Assembly (NCBI GenBank): GCA_017938405.1
Contig: JAGBBP010000021.1
Span: 62,001-126,000, forward strand
Origin: Lachnospiraceae bacterium
Lineage (GTDB): Bacteria > Bacillota > Clostridia > Lachnospirales > Lachnospiraceae
DNA: 64,000 nucleotides
Direction: 5' to 3'
Both the position numbers and the translations under genes were made by a program. Shown here piece by piece: positions 34,408 to 42,435 of the stretch (the stretch's first letter is position 1; each line of letters opens with the position of its first letter). The notes under the pieces were generated by a model that was given only the letters and a program-made list of their open reading frames with translations, was not told where the DNA came from and made no database searches.

Positions 34408-35373
34408 ATGAAAGAATTATTGGAACAGGGTTATGGTATCTTTTTAGTAATCGGAGTTGCCGGTATCGGTCTTCTGGTTCGCATTTTGCTGATGGGATAT
34501 TACGGAATGTTGGGAAGAGCTTGTGCGGGCTTCGGTGAAACAAAGAATAAGACCATTTCTTACATAAGAGAGGATTTGTCCTTTCGTACAAAAAACAATA
34601 TCGGAATGAAGAGTGTAACGGTATATACGGAATGCAGATTGGCGGAATGCAAAGTCTGCGGAGTTCGATTGGGAACCTTGGAGGGGATATCGGAGCAGTC
34701 TTTGTTGCTTGTCGTGTTATGCGGCGTATTGCTGGCATTTGCAGGGGTATTGTGGAATTGTGACGGAAGGCAGATTCTTTTTTTGCTTTTTGCAGGGGGA
34801 GTATCCTTTTTGGGCTTGTTGCTGGTGGATGTAATGACCGGACTTAGGGAGAAACATAAGCGGATACGTCTGGCAATCCGGGATTACATCGAAAACGGAG
34901 TTCATATGGAAACGTGCGAAGAAGTCACTGTGTTACGGGAAAAGACCGCAAGAAAAAAGCGTGAAAAGAAAGAAAAAGTACAGAAAAACGTGAAAGCCAA
35001 CAGGCAAATAGCCGTCAGAGCGAAAAGCGGGACCGGACGAAAAAAGAACGGAAAGGCGCAGGAAGAGAAGCGCAGATTGACGGAAGAATTGTTACGGGAA
35101 CGCAGACAGATGGAAGCCCGTAGCTTTGCGCAAATGCGAAAAGCGGAAGCAGAAGGGCAGGAGAAGGAAGTGCAGGCAATAATGTCGGAAGAATCAGACC
35201 GGCAGAAAGTGTGTGAAACAGAGGTACAAGCTGCGTTGCCGGAGATGCCGACAGAAAAAGAGTCGCGGAAGGAGGCAGCGGATGCGGCAGTACGTGCAGT
35301 CGAAGAAGCCGCGGCAACGAAGGTATCTTACGAAATGATGTTAAGTGACGTGTTGGCAGAATATCTGGCGTAA
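34408..35373 (+). CDS. Uncharacterised membrane protein with a charged C-terminal region
   Basis: The family is not recognised. The 321-residue protein has an N-terminal helix (about 10-31), a cytoplasmic or external stretch with three cysteines near residues 71-81 (ECRLAECKVCG), then two hydrophobic helices (about 92-110 and 117-136). The last 180 residues are extremely charged (Lys, Arg, Glu), predicted helical or disordered, ending in a short hydrophobic helix motif (SYEMMLSDVLAEYLA). The Shine-Dalgarno (aaaggag) and ATG are clear. It has no operon partners. The charged tail could be a scaffold or RNA contact, but nothing in the context says which. Confidence 0.7.
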   Translation: MKELLEQGYGIFLVIGVAGIGLLVRILLMGYYGMLGRACAGFGETKNKTISYIREDLSFRTKNNIGMKSVTVYTECRLAECKVCGVRLGTLEGISEQSLLLVVLCGVLLAFAGVLWNCDGRQILFLLFAGGVSFLGLLLVDVMTGLREKHKRIRLAIRDYIENGVHMETCEEVTVLREKTARKKREKKEKVQKNVKANRQIAVRAKSGTGRKKNGKAQEEKRRLTEELLRERRQMEARSFAQMRKAEAEGQEKEVQAIMSEESDRQKVCETEVQAALPEMPTEKESRKEAADAAVRAVEEAAATKVSYEMMLSDVLAEYLA

Positions 35374-35421
35374 TAAGGAACGGGATTTGCGAAAGAGAAC
35401 ACCGGATTTTTCTTTGTTATA

Positions 35422-35450
35422 TTGAAAAAAGAAGTCAAACGTGGTATAAT
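35422..35450 (+). promoter_or_regulatory. Promoter of pgi
   Basis: TTGAAA (35422-35427), 17 bases, TATAAT (35445-35450), about 60 bases before the ATG. Confidence 0.8.
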
Positions 35451-35511
35451 CAGGGAAACGTTTTGGAAATGCAGCTTCGGTAGTTTTCGCCGAAGGGAAA
35501 GGATGTCAGAT

Positions 35512-36858
35512 ATGAGTAGAGTAACGTTTGATGCTTCTGCCGCAAATGTATTTGTACGCAGTGCGGAAGTAGAAATGATGGAGCAGCCGGTATTGGCAGC
35601 GAAGAAGAGTCTTACGGACAAGTCCGGAGCAGGCAATGACTTCCTGGGTTGGATTGATTTGCCGGTAGATTATGACAAAGAAGAGTTTGCACGTATTAAG
35701 AAGGCAGCGGACAAGATTTGCTCCGATTCCGAGGTGCTTGTAGTAATCGGTATCGGCGGTTCTTATTTGGGAGCCCGCGCAGCTATCGAGTTTTTAAGAC
35801 ACAGCTTTTATAATTCTGTATCCAAGGAAATCAGAAAGACTCCGGAGATTTATTTTGCGGGAAATAACATCAGCAGTACCTATCTTGCACAGTTGCTTGA
35901 AGTAATCGGTGACCGCGATTTCTCCGTAAATATTATCAGTAAGTCCGGTACTACCACGGAGCCGGCAATCGCTTTCCGTATTTTCAAGAAAGTGCTTGAG
36001 AAGAAGTACGGCAAAGCAGAGGCTGCAAAGAGAATTTATGCAACCACCGATAAGGCTAGAGGAGCGCTTAAGAAGCTGGCTACCGAGGAAGGTTACGAAT
36101 CCTTTGTTGTGCCGGATGATGTGGGCGGCCGCTTCTCCGTACTTACCGCGGTAGGTTTGCTTCCGATTGCAGCCAGCGGTGCGGACATTGATGCGTTAAT
36201 GGAAGGTGCTGCGGCAATGCGTGAGGTATGTCTGAACGCACCGTATGCAGAGAATCCGTCTTTGCAGTATGCGGCAGTACGTAACGTACTTCTCAGAAAA
36301 GGCAAGAGCATCGAGATTTTAGCAAACTACGAGCCGAATTTCCACTATGTGGCAGAGTGGTGGAAGCAGCTGTACGGTGAGAGCGAAGGCAAGGATCAGA
36401 AGGGTATTTTCCCGGCATCCGTAGATTTGACCACCGACCTGCATTCCATGGGTCAGTTTATCCAGGACGGACAGCGCACCATGTTCGAGACCGTAATGGA
36501 ACTTGAGACTCCGACCCACGAGCTTCTGATTGAGGAGGAGCCGGTGGATTTGGACGGTCTGAACTACCTGACCGGCAAGAGCATCGACTTTATTAACAAG
36601 AGTGCTATGAAGGGAACCAAGCTTGCCCATACCGACGGCGGAGTACCGAATCTTGTCATTAAGGTAGCAAACCGTGACGAGCGTTCTCTCGGTGAGTTGT
36701 TCTATTTCTTCGAGTTTGCCTGCGGTGTCAGCGGATACCTTCTCGGTGTAAATCCGTTTGATCAGCCGGGTGTAGAAAGCTACAAGAAGAACATGTTTGC
36801 ACTCCTTGGCAAGCCGGGCTTTGAAAAAGAGCGGGAAGAGTTGTTAAAGAGACTGTAA
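35512..36858 (+). CDS. pgi: Glucose-6-phosphate isomerase
   Basis: The 448-residue enzyme interconverts glucose-6-phosphate and fructose-6-phosphate. Its length matches the short Firmicute form (about 450). The SIS-type sugar-phosphate site is [18 protein letters not shown] near residue 80, the second phosphate loop is [15 protein letters not shown] near 143, and the C-terminal signature is [15 protein letters not shown] near 415. ATG 35512 is preferred over ATG 35503 because gaaagga then lies at correct spacing. It is a single gene with a strong promoter, a terminator and highly biased codon use. Confidence 0.97.
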   Translation: MSRVTFDASAANVFVRSAEVEMMEQPVLAAKKSLTDKSGAGNDFLGWIDLPVDYDKEEFARIKKAADKICSDSEVLVVIGIGGSYLGARAAIEFLRHSFYNSVSKEIRKTPEIYFAGNNISSTYLAQLLEVIGDRDFSVNIISKSGTTTEPAIAFRIFKKVLEKKYGKAEAAKRIYATTDKARGALKKLATEEGYESFVVPDDVGGRFSVLTAVGLLPIAASGADIDALMEGAAAMREVCLNAPYAENPSLQYAAVRNVLLRKGKSIEILANYEPNFHYVAEWWKQLYGESEGKDQKGIFPASVDLTTDLHSMGQFIQDGQRTMFETVMELETPTHELLIEEEPVDLDGLNYLTGKSIDFINKSAMKGTKLAHTDGGVPNLVIKVANRDERSLGELFYFFEFACGVSGYLLGVNPFDQPGVESYKKNMFALLGKPGFEKEREELLKRL

Positions 36859-36889
36859 GTCGCTGTGAAAGTATAAAATAGGATTGAGC

Positions 36890-36923
36890 AAGGGGTTGCG
36901 TCTGGGCGCAGCCCCTTTATTTC
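36890..36923 (+). terminator. Terminator of pgi
   Basis: AAGGGG then TGCG pair with CGCA and CCCCTT around a six-base loop, with one wobble, followed by tatttc after TTT. Confidence 0.75.
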
Positions 36924-37040
36924 GGTCGAATGCACAAGTGCTTTTTGATGCTGTTTGTAACACAAAAAATTTTTCCTTTTGTCACATATTGTACACAAAA
37001 GAAAAGTATGATAAAATACGAAAAGAAGGGAGGTCCGGAA

Positions 37041-37826
37041 ATGGCAATCGAAGTTTTTAACCGGTACGAGAAGAAGTACCGCATTACGGATGCCTGTTAT
37101 AGGAAGTTGCGGGAACGGTTGCTTGAGTATATGGAGCCGGACGCCCACAGCAGAGACGGCGAGTTTTATACCATTTGCAATATTTATTACGATACGCCGC
37201 AGAATGAGTTAATCAGCTGGTCATTGGAGAAGCCGGTGTATAAGGAAAAACTGAGGCTTCGCAGCTACGGAGTGGTGACGCCGGAGGATAAAGTATTTCT
37301 TGAAATAAAAAAGAAGTTTAAGAAAAAGGTAAATAAGCGTCGTACGAAACTGAAGCTGGCAGAGGCGTATGCCTTTGTGGAATCGGGAGAAATCCCAAAG
37401 CAGCAACCGTATATGAATGCCCAGGTGTTGCGGGAGTTGCAGTACTTCTTAAAACGAATGAATATGGAACTTCGTCCGGCTTTGTTTTTATCCTATGACA
37501 GAGTGGCCATGTTCGGAAAAGAGAACAAGGAGTTTCGTATTACATTTGACCGGAATATTACCACCAGACGGTACGATTTGGGCCTTCATTACGGCATCTA
37601 CGGGGATAAGCTGTTGCCGGAAGATGAGTGGATTATGGAAGTGAAGATTGAAGATGCCATGCCGCTGTGGATGACAAAGATTCTTTCGGAGTTTCAAATT
37701 TATCCGGCATCCTTTTCCAAGTACGGTACAGAATATACGAGATATATGCTGGGCTTAGAGGAAAGAGAAGAAGAGGCGGCGCTTACGGACGAGAGTACCT
37801 ACAAGGACGGTATAATTGAAGAATAA
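37041..37826 (+). CDS. VTC-domain (polyphosphate polymerase-like) protein, second copy
   Basis: The 261-residue protein is a VTC tunnel domain of fuller length than the copy at 6348-7022. The N-terminal basic motif is FNRYEKKYRI, the paired arginines are in KLRLRSYG, and the Glu/Lys-rich strand is VFLEIKKKFKKKV. Further on are IMEVKIED and the final lysine motif FSKYGTEYTRYM. These correspond to phosphate- and metal-binding residues of yeast Vtc4. It starts at ATG 37041 behind gggagg and is followed 30 bases later by a DUF4956 gene, repeating the gene order of the CotH cluster but on the opposite strand and without CotH. The two VTC copies share motifs but little else by eye. Confidence 0.87.
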   Translation: MAIEVFNRYEKKYRITDACYRKLRERLLEYMEPDAHSRDGEFYTICNIYYDTPQNELISWSLEKPVYKEKLRLRSYGVVTPEDKVFLEIKKKFKKKVNKRRTKLKLAEAYAFVESGEIPKQQPYMNAQVLRELQYFLKRMNMELRPALFLSYDRVAMFGKENKEFRITFDRNITTRRYDLGLHYGIYGDKLLPEDEWIMEVKIEDAMPLWMTKILSEFQIYPASFSKYGTEYTRYMLGLEEREEEAALTDESTYKDGIIEE

Positions 37827-37856
37827 AGGGAACAACAGAGAAGAAAGGGAAAAGAT

Positions 37857-38546
37857 ATGTTAGAAAAGTTATTTGGAGTTACGGAACAGGCGGAAGCAAT
37901 CAGTTTAGGGACTACGTTGTCTTATATGCTGGCTGCGGTGGTTGTAGGTGTTTTGATTGCGGCCGTGTACATATTAATTACGGAGAAAAGCAGACGTTCT
38001 TTGAGTTTTATTGTCAGTATGTTAATCCTTCCGGCAGTAGTGGCCCTTGTTATTACGCTGGTAGGCAGTAATGTGGCCCGTGCTTTTTCCATTGCGGGTG
38101 TGTTTGCTCTTGTAAAATTCCGTAGTGTGCCGGGAGAGTCCAAGGACATTTCCCTGGTATTTATGGCGATGGCAGCGGGTCTTTCCTGCGGCCTCGGCTA
38201 TATTACGTTGGCTTTTTGTGTATTGCTTGTGCTGGGCGTTATTGTGGTGCTTGGTTTTAAGGTGGTTGCGTTATGTTTTAAAGATACCACAAAGCAGCTT
38301 CGAATCATGATTCCGGAAGATATGAATTATTCCGGTGCTTTTGATGATTTGTTTAAAGAGTATACAAAAGGTGCCAGATTGGAAAAGGTAAAGACTACTA
38401 ACATGGGAACTTTGTACGAACTGACCTATGCGGTGCAGATGAAGAAGGATGCCAACGAGAAGAAGTTTATGGATGAGCTTCGTTGCAGAAACGGGAACCT
38501 GCGCATTATTATGGCGGTGCCGGAAAACAACGGAGAGAAGTTATAA
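37857..38546 (+). CDS. DUF4956 membrane protein, second copy
   Basis: The 229-residue protein has four transmembrane helices (about residues 20-140) and a cytoplasmic C-terminal domain. The inter-helix segment VKFRSVPGESKDISLVFMA corresponds to VRFRTAIKEPLDIAFLFWS in the paralogue at 5644-6315. The family has no established biochemical role; constant pairing with VTC proteins suggests a shared membrane machine. It is co-transcribed with the upstream VTC gene (30-base gap, site agaaaggg). Confidence 0.85.
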   Translation: MLEKLFGVTEQAEAISLGTTLSYMLAAVVVGVLIAAVYILITEKSRRSLSFIVSMLILPAVVALVITLVGSNVARAFSIAGVFALVKFRSVPGESKDISLVFMAMAAGLSCGLGYITLAFCVLLVLGVIVVLGFKVVALCFKDTTKQLRIMIPEDMNYSGAFDDLFKEYTKGARLEKVKTTNMGTLYELTYAVQMKKDANEKKFMDELRCRNGNLRIIMAVPENNGEKL

Positions 38547-38581
38547 TTCTTTAAGTTTTTTTGAAAATTTCACGACAAAAC

Positions 38582-38610
38582 TTGCAAGAGCAGGAAAAAT
38601 ACGCTATACT
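38582..38610 (+). promoter_or_regulatory. Promoter of the nfeD-SPFH operon
   Basis: TTGCAA (38582-38587), 17 bases, TATACT (38605-38610), about 45 bases before the nfeD-like ATG. Confidence 0.75.
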
Positions 38611-38655
38611 GTCGGTAAAGAGTTTTTCACTCGCATTAGGGAAAGGAGGATTCTT

Positions 38656-39087
38656 ATGCCGGAAATTGTGTGGTTGATTATTCTTGCTCTTTGTCTTGTG
38701 GTGGAAATTGCGACTTTGGGGCTGGTTACCATCTGGTTTGCCGGAGGTGCACTTGTTACGTTTTTTGTGGCAATGGTAACGGATAGTTTGTTAATCCAGG
38801 TGATTGTATTCCTGGCAGTGTCGTTGTTACTCTTGTTCTTTACAAGACCGGTTGCAAAACGATTTTACAACAATAAACGTACAAAAACGAATGTGGACAG
38901 CGTAATCGGGGAACAGTGTAAAGTAACGGAGACTATTGACAATTTTAACGAAACGGGAACGGTTTTGTTGAACGGATTGGAATGGACGGCAAGGAGTAAA
39001 GAAAATGTGGTGATTGAGGCCGGAGCCCGCGTAAAGGTATGCGCGGTGGACGGTGTGAAGGTCATCGTGGAACAAGTGGAAGAATAA
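38656..39087 (+). CDS. NfeD-like membrane protein (short form)
   Basis: The 143-residue protein has a hydrophobic N-terminal half with two or three helices (residues about 3-70). A C-terminal OB-fold (VIGEQCKVTETIDNFNETGTV, then WTARS) follows, the mark of the short NfeD1b type lacking the protease domain. NfeD proteins pair with stomatin-like proteins in membrane microdomain organisation, and indeed an SPFH gene follows 35 bases downstream. ATG 38656 has aaaggagg upstream. Confidence 0.88.
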   Translation: MPEIVWLIILALCLVVEIATLGLVTIWFAGGALVTFFVAMVTDSLLIQVIVFLAVSLLLLFFTRPVAKRFYNNKRTKTNVDSVIGEQCKVTETIDNFNETGTVLLNGLEWTARSKENVVIEAGARVKVCAVDGVKVIVEQVEE

Positions 39088-39122
39088 TAATGGGTGTCCC
39101 GAGAGGACAAAAAGGAGGAAAT

Positions 39123-40061
39123 ATGGGTCCGGAAACTTGGTTTGCAATTATTGCATTGGTTGTTGTTTTATTAATTTTAATTGCGTCCTGCGTAAAGATT
39201 GTACCGCAGGCACAGGCGTATGTATTGGAGCGTTTCGGCGGTTATCAGGCCACCTGGTCCGTAGGTATTCACATGAAGTGGCCGCTTGTTGAACGTATCG
39301 CCAGAAGAGTGAATTTAAAAGAGCAGGTAGTGGATTTTGCACCGCAGCCGGTTATTACCAAGGATAACGTTACCATGCGTATCGATACCGTCGTATTTTA
39401 TCAGATTACCGACCCGAAGCTGTTTGCATACGGTGTGGAGAACCCGATTATGGCAATCGAAAATCTGACCGCTACTACTCTTCGTAACATCATCGGTGAT
39501 TTGGAGTTGGATGAAACCCTCACCTCCCGTGAGACCATCAATACCAAGATGAGAGCATCTCTTGACGTGGCAACCGACCCGTGGGGTATTAAGGTTAACC
39601 GTGTGGAGTTAAAGAACATTATTCCGCCGGCAGCAATTCAGGATGCCATGGAAAAGCAGATGAAGGCAGAGCGTGAACGCCGTGAAGCAATCCTTATTGC
39701 AGAAGGTGAGAAGAAGTCCACCGTCCTTGTGGCGGAAGGTAAGAAGGAGTCCGCAATCCTTGAAGCAGAAGCAGAGAAGGCAGCGGCTATCTTACGTGCG
39801 GAAGCAAAGAAGGAAGCAATGATTCGCGAGGCGGAAGGTCAGGCGGAAGCTATCCTTCGCGTACAGCAGGCAAATGCCGACGGTATCCGTTTCTTAAATG
39901 AGGCGGCGCCGAATGCACAGGTGATTCAGTTAAAGAGCCTGGAGGCCTTTGCGAAGGCGGCTGACGGTCAGGCAACCAAGATTATCATTCCGTCCGAGAT
40001 TCAGGGAATGGCGGGCATGGTAAAGGCATTGACCGAGGTTGGTGCGAAGGACGTGCAGTAA
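39123..40061 (+). CDS. SPFH/stomatin-like protein (QmcA/paraslipin type)
   Basis: The 312-residue protein has one N-terminal transmembrane helix (about 7-28) followed by the SPFH/band-7 domain (VPQAQAYVLERFGGYQATW, then VVFYQITDPKLFAYGVENP and NIIGDLELDETLTSRE). A long Ala/Glu/Lys coiled coil comes next (about 190-265; repeats of EAEKAAAI type) and then a conserved C-terminal segment. Such proteins oligomerise into cages or rafts with NfeD partners. ATG 39123 behind aaaggagga is chosen over an upstream frame extension. A different SPFH protein begins at 63214. Confidence 0.93.
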   Translation: MGPETWFAIIALVVVLLILIASCVKIVPQAQAYVLERFGGYQATWSVGIHMKWPLVERIARRVNLKEQVVDFAPQPVITKDNVTMRIDTVVFYQITDPKLFAYGVENPIMAIENLTATTLRNIIGDLELDETLTSRETINTKMRASLDVATDPWGIKVNRVELKNIIPPAAIQDAMEKQMKAERERREAILIAEGEKKSTVLVAEGKKESAILEAEAEKAAAILRAEAKKEAMIREAEGQAEAILRVQQANADGIRFLNEAAPNAQVIQLKSLEAFAKAADGQATKIIIPSEIQGMAGMVKALTEVGAKDVQ

Positions 40062-40080
40062 TACGATTACAAAACTACAG

Positions 40081-40103
40081 GGGGCGCTGGTGCGCCCCTT
40101 TTC
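40081..40103 (+). terminator. Terminator of the nfeD-SPFH operon
   Basis: GGGGCGC, loop tggt, GCGCCCC (40081-40098), then TTTTC, 20 bases after the stop. Confidence 0.9.
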
Positions 40104-40107
40104 ATTT

Positions 40108-40397
40108 TGCGCGGCTTCCCATTCTTACGATTTGTTTCGGTTGTTCTAATGGTTTGGAACCCGCCTATATTACCTTGTTTTATCATATCGCAACGCTTCG
40201 TCAAACTTCCTCTAACCGGTTCTAAACGTCTCTCGGGTGTGGCCTCGAGACTTAGAACCGATAAGAGGCGATTTCGACTCAGCTAAAAACGCGGCCCTTC
40301 GGGCAAATTCAAAAACAAGGTAATATAGTCGAAACCCAAACCTTCTATAAAATCCGTAGCAAATCGTAAGAATCCGCCACGCCCGAGCCGCCGCGCA
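40108..40397. repeat. Long imperfect palindromic element, copy 2 (inverted)
   Basis: This fills most of the 450-base gap between the SPFH gene and the next small gene. Outer arms: TGCGCGGC (40108-40115) pairs with 40390-40397; ATTCTTACGATTTG (40121-40134) pairs perfectly with 40360-40373; CTATATTACCTTGTTTT (40165-40181) pairs perfectly with 40312-40328. The core at 40188-40303 is the reverse complement of the copy 1 core (14595-14710) with 106 of 116 identical bases, including a 47-base identical centre. One difference pair is compensatory: CCTCC/GGAGG in copy 1 is CCTCT/AGAGG here. The outer arms do not resemble those of copy 1. No coding potential was seen. It may be a MITE-like element or structured RNA. 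Confidence 0.85.
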
Positions 40398-40445
40398 GGA
40401 GGGGTATTGAATACTGTAGTTTGTAAAAGAAAAAGAGATTTGAAA

Positions 40446-40474
40446 TTGTGTTGTTGGGGGAAATGAGATATAAT
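40446..40474 (+). promoter_or_regulatory. Promoter of the small membrane protein gene
   Basis: TTGTGT (40446-40451), 17 bases, TATAAT (40469-40474), 40 bases before the ATG. The -35 box is weak. Confidence 0.55.
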
Positions 40475-40513
40475 GGTATAGAGCGTAGATTTGAAATTGG
40501 AAGGAGTGATTGT

Positions 40514-40675
40514 ATGAAAACGGTATTATTAGGAATAGCGCTTATATTATTTGGTTTTAATTTAACATATGTTTCTGTTCAGGCGAGTTGGGCGGTGATA
40601 GATGTTATAGGTCTTTGCATTTCGTTTATTGGATTTATAGTAAGTTTGGTTGGAGGACTTGGCAGAGATAAATAA
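40514..40675 (+). CDS. Small two-helix membrane protein
   Basis: The 53-residue product begins at ATG 40514 with a clean Shine-Dalgarno (aaggagtga). It is nearly all hydrophobic: helix 1 at about residues 4-21, helix 2 at about 26-47, then the tail GRDK. No family is recognised. The combination of promoter, ribosome binding site and composition argues for a real gene. It lies between repeat copy 2 and a Nudix gene, with 72 bases to the latter. Confidence 0.65.
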   Translation: MKTVLLGIALILFGFNLTYVSVQASWAVIDVIGLCISFIGFIVSLVGGLGRDK

Positions 40676-40747
40676 GGTTCACCTTGTGGGACTTTTTAAA
40701 CACAGAGAGACATCAATTATTATGTATTTAAATCAAGCGGAGGGGTT

Positions 40748-41227
40748 ATGCAAGAGAAGGAACATGATTATGTTTACAAGCGTAGCCGCAGCGTGGCGAT
40801 TGTTGTGCGGGACGGAAAGATACTGATGGAACGGGTTTTTTATTTCGGGAGAGAGTTTTATACGGTGCCGGGGGGCGGTATTGAAGAGGGAGAGACTCCG
40901 GAGCAGGCAGTGTTACGGGAATTGAAAGAGGAATGCGGTTTGGATGGCAGAATCGTGAGACCGTTGGCGGTGCAGTATAAAGCGGAAGGTAACGCAGAGT
41001 ATTCTTTTGAAGTGGAAGTATCAAAGGAGCAGGAGCCGATTACTGGTTATGACCCGGAAGAGACGGGGGAGAATCCGCCGTTAAAGGAAGTGCTTTGGAT
41101 GAACCTTGATGAAATCAGTGAAAAGGACAGAGCGTTTTTGTGGTTTTACGGTTTGATTTCCGTGGAGGGATTCTTTGAAGAGATAAAGACTTGGGGAAAT
41201 GAGGTTAGTTATCCCGGAGGAAAATAA
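40748..41227 (+). CDS. Nudix hydrolase
   Basis: The 159-residue cytosolic protein contains the full Nudix box near residues 39-62 (GGGIEEGETPEQAV, then LRELKEECGL), which binds metal and cleaves a nucleoside-diphosphate-linked substrate. The substrate is not predictable from sequence. An aagcggaggggtt ribosome binding site precedes the ATG. It is followed 18 bases later by a small uncharacterised gene, probably co-transcribed. Confidence 0.9.
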   Translation: MQEKEHDYVYKRSRSVAIVVRDGKILMERVFYFGREFYTVPGGGIEEGETPEQAVLRELKEECGLDGRIVRPLAVQYKAEGNAEYSFEVEVSKEQEPITGYDPEETGENPPLKEVLWMNLDEISEKDRAFLWFYGLISVEGFFEEIKTWGNEVSYPGGK

Positions 41228-41245
41228 TATTTTGGAGGAAGAGTG

Positions 41246-41590
41246 ATGTTAGTACAGGGGATGGAGGAACTGGAGAGAAAGTCTGGCTTTGTTCCGGAAT
41301 TTCATGATGACCATATTGAGAGTATTTCGATTACTGCGGACCGGATTGAGATGGTGATCCGGACGGAGGACGGTCCCAGCCGTTTGCAGAAGAGGAACGG
41401 AGCACGGTTTAAACTCATTTTCCAAGGTGTAAAGGAGTTTTGCTTTAAAGGGGCAATGTACGGAACGGTGAGTATTATTCTTGATTTGTTGTTTTTTGAA
41501 AAGCCCGAGGGTGTGGAAGCACGACTGGAGACTTCCTTGGGAACAGAAGGATTCGTTTTGGCAAAGGAGATTCGGATAGAAGAGGTATAA
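41246..41590 (+). CDS. Uncharacterised 114-residue protein, possibly Imm50-like
   Basis: Translation most likely starts at ATG 41246 behind ttggagg; GTG 41243 is an alternative. The product is soluble and mostly beta-strand. The FHDDHIESISI segment near residue 20 and the later GAMYGTVSIILDLLFF give it a pattern I associate loosely with the Imm50 immunity-protein fold and related clostridial proteins. No toxin gene is adjacent, so an immunity role has no contextual support. Treat as hypothetical. Confidence 0.6.
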   Translation: MLVQGMEELERKSGFVPEFHDDHIESISITADRIEMVIRTEDGPSRLQKRNGARFKLIFQGVKEFCFKGAMYGTVSIILDLLFFEKPEGVEARLETSLGTEGFVLAKEIRIEEV

Positions 41591-41631
41591 GTGAGCTGCG
41601 GGATAATCGGATGAAGGAAAAAGTGTAAGAG

Positions 41632-41673
41632 GAAGTACCGAATGTTGTAAAGGACCTTCGGTACTTCTTTTTA
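41632..41673 (+). terminator. Terminator of the Nudix operon
   Basis: A perfect 11-bp stem, GAAGTACCGAA (41632-41642) with TTCGGTACTTC (41657-41667), followed by TTTTTA. Confidence 0.88.
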
Positions 41674-41691
41674 TCTTAAGAGATAAAAGAG

Positions 41692-41720
41692 TTGACAAGA
41701 GAGGCGAATGTTGTTATAAT
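41692..41720 (+). promoter_or_regulatory. Perfect-consensus promoter of the tetR-chemoreceptor operon
   Basis: TTGACA (41692-41697), 17 bases, TATAAT (41715-41720). This is one of two perfect sigma-A promoters in the window; like the other it is followed by a palindrome. Confidence 0.88.
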
Positions 41721-41729
41721 GAACTTGCG

Positions 41730-41751
41730 TTCCGAAACATTTGTTTCGAAA
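41730..41751. promoter_or_regulatory. Palindromic operator, probably for the adjacent TetR protein
   Basis: TTCCGAAACA and TGTTTCGAAA flank a two-base centre. Nine of the ten arm positions pair, with a perfect inner 7 bp (CGAAACA/TGTTTCG). It lies just after the expected transcription start, a classic autorepression position for TetR proteins. Confidence 0.7.
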
Positions 41752-41779
41752 CGATAATTTTGATAAAAGGAGGAATCGT

Positions 41780-42433
41780 ATGCCACCGAAACCGAAATAT
41801 ACAAAGGAAGAGTTGATAGAGGTAGCTTTGGAATTGACCAGAGAGAGCGGAATTGATGCGGTAGTGGCAAGGAATCTCGGGAATAAGCTGGGAGTGGCTC
41901 CGTCCACCGTGTTTACTCATTTCGAGAGCATAGAGGAAATTCGTCAGGCAGTTTTGGAGGCCGCCCGTGGGATATATAACGGATATGTAGAGGAGGGGCT
42001 TCGGATGACTCCGCCTATGAAGGGATTCGGAGTGCATTATGTCCGGTTTGCCATGGAGGAGCATAACTTGTTCTCTTTGCTATTTATGCAAAAAAGAGAA
42101 GGCTTCAAGATGGTGGACTTTATTGTAAATGAGGGACACTACGAAAGAATAATTCAGGCGGCACAGGCGGACTTTTCTTTGGAACGGGAACAGGCGGAAC
42201 GGTTGTATCACAATATGTTTACCTATGCTCACGGGATTGCGGCAATGTCTGCCACGGGTGTTTGTAGCTTTTCTCTGGAAGAGATTGCACAGATGTTAGG
42301 TATGACCTGTCGAAGTATGTTAATCGGAATGAAGATGCCGAGAGATGACAGAGAAAGCACGATGCCGCAGTTGGGACGTTCCATGCAAGGTACTGTGGAG
42401 TCTTATATGATGACGAAGGAGAAGGAGGAATAA
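41780..42433 (+). CDS. TetR/AcrR family transcriptional regulator
   Basis: The 217-residue protein has a TetR helix-turn-helix (residues about 8-55; ELIEVALELTRESGI, then NLGNKLGVAPSTVFTHF with the recognition helix) and a helical ligand/dimer domain resembling the TetR C-terminal WHG-type regulators. The VAPSTVFTHF recognition segment departs from the common YYHF form only slightly. A perfect promoter and a palindromic operator precede it, so autorepression is likely. It ends 2 bases before the chemoreceptor gene and probably controls that gene too. The inducing ligand is unknown. Confidence 0.92.
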   Translation: MPPKPKYTKEELIEVALELTRESGIDAVVARNLGNKLGVAPSTVFTHFESIEEIRQAVLEAARGIYNGYVEEGLRMTPPMKGFGVHYVRFAMEEHNLFSLLFMQKREGFKMVDFIVNEGHYERIIQAAQADFSLEREQAERLYHNMFTYAHGIAAMSATGVCSFSLEEIAQMLGMTCRSMLIGMKMPRDDRESTMPQLGRSMQGTVESYMMTKEKEE

Positions 42434-42435
42434 AT

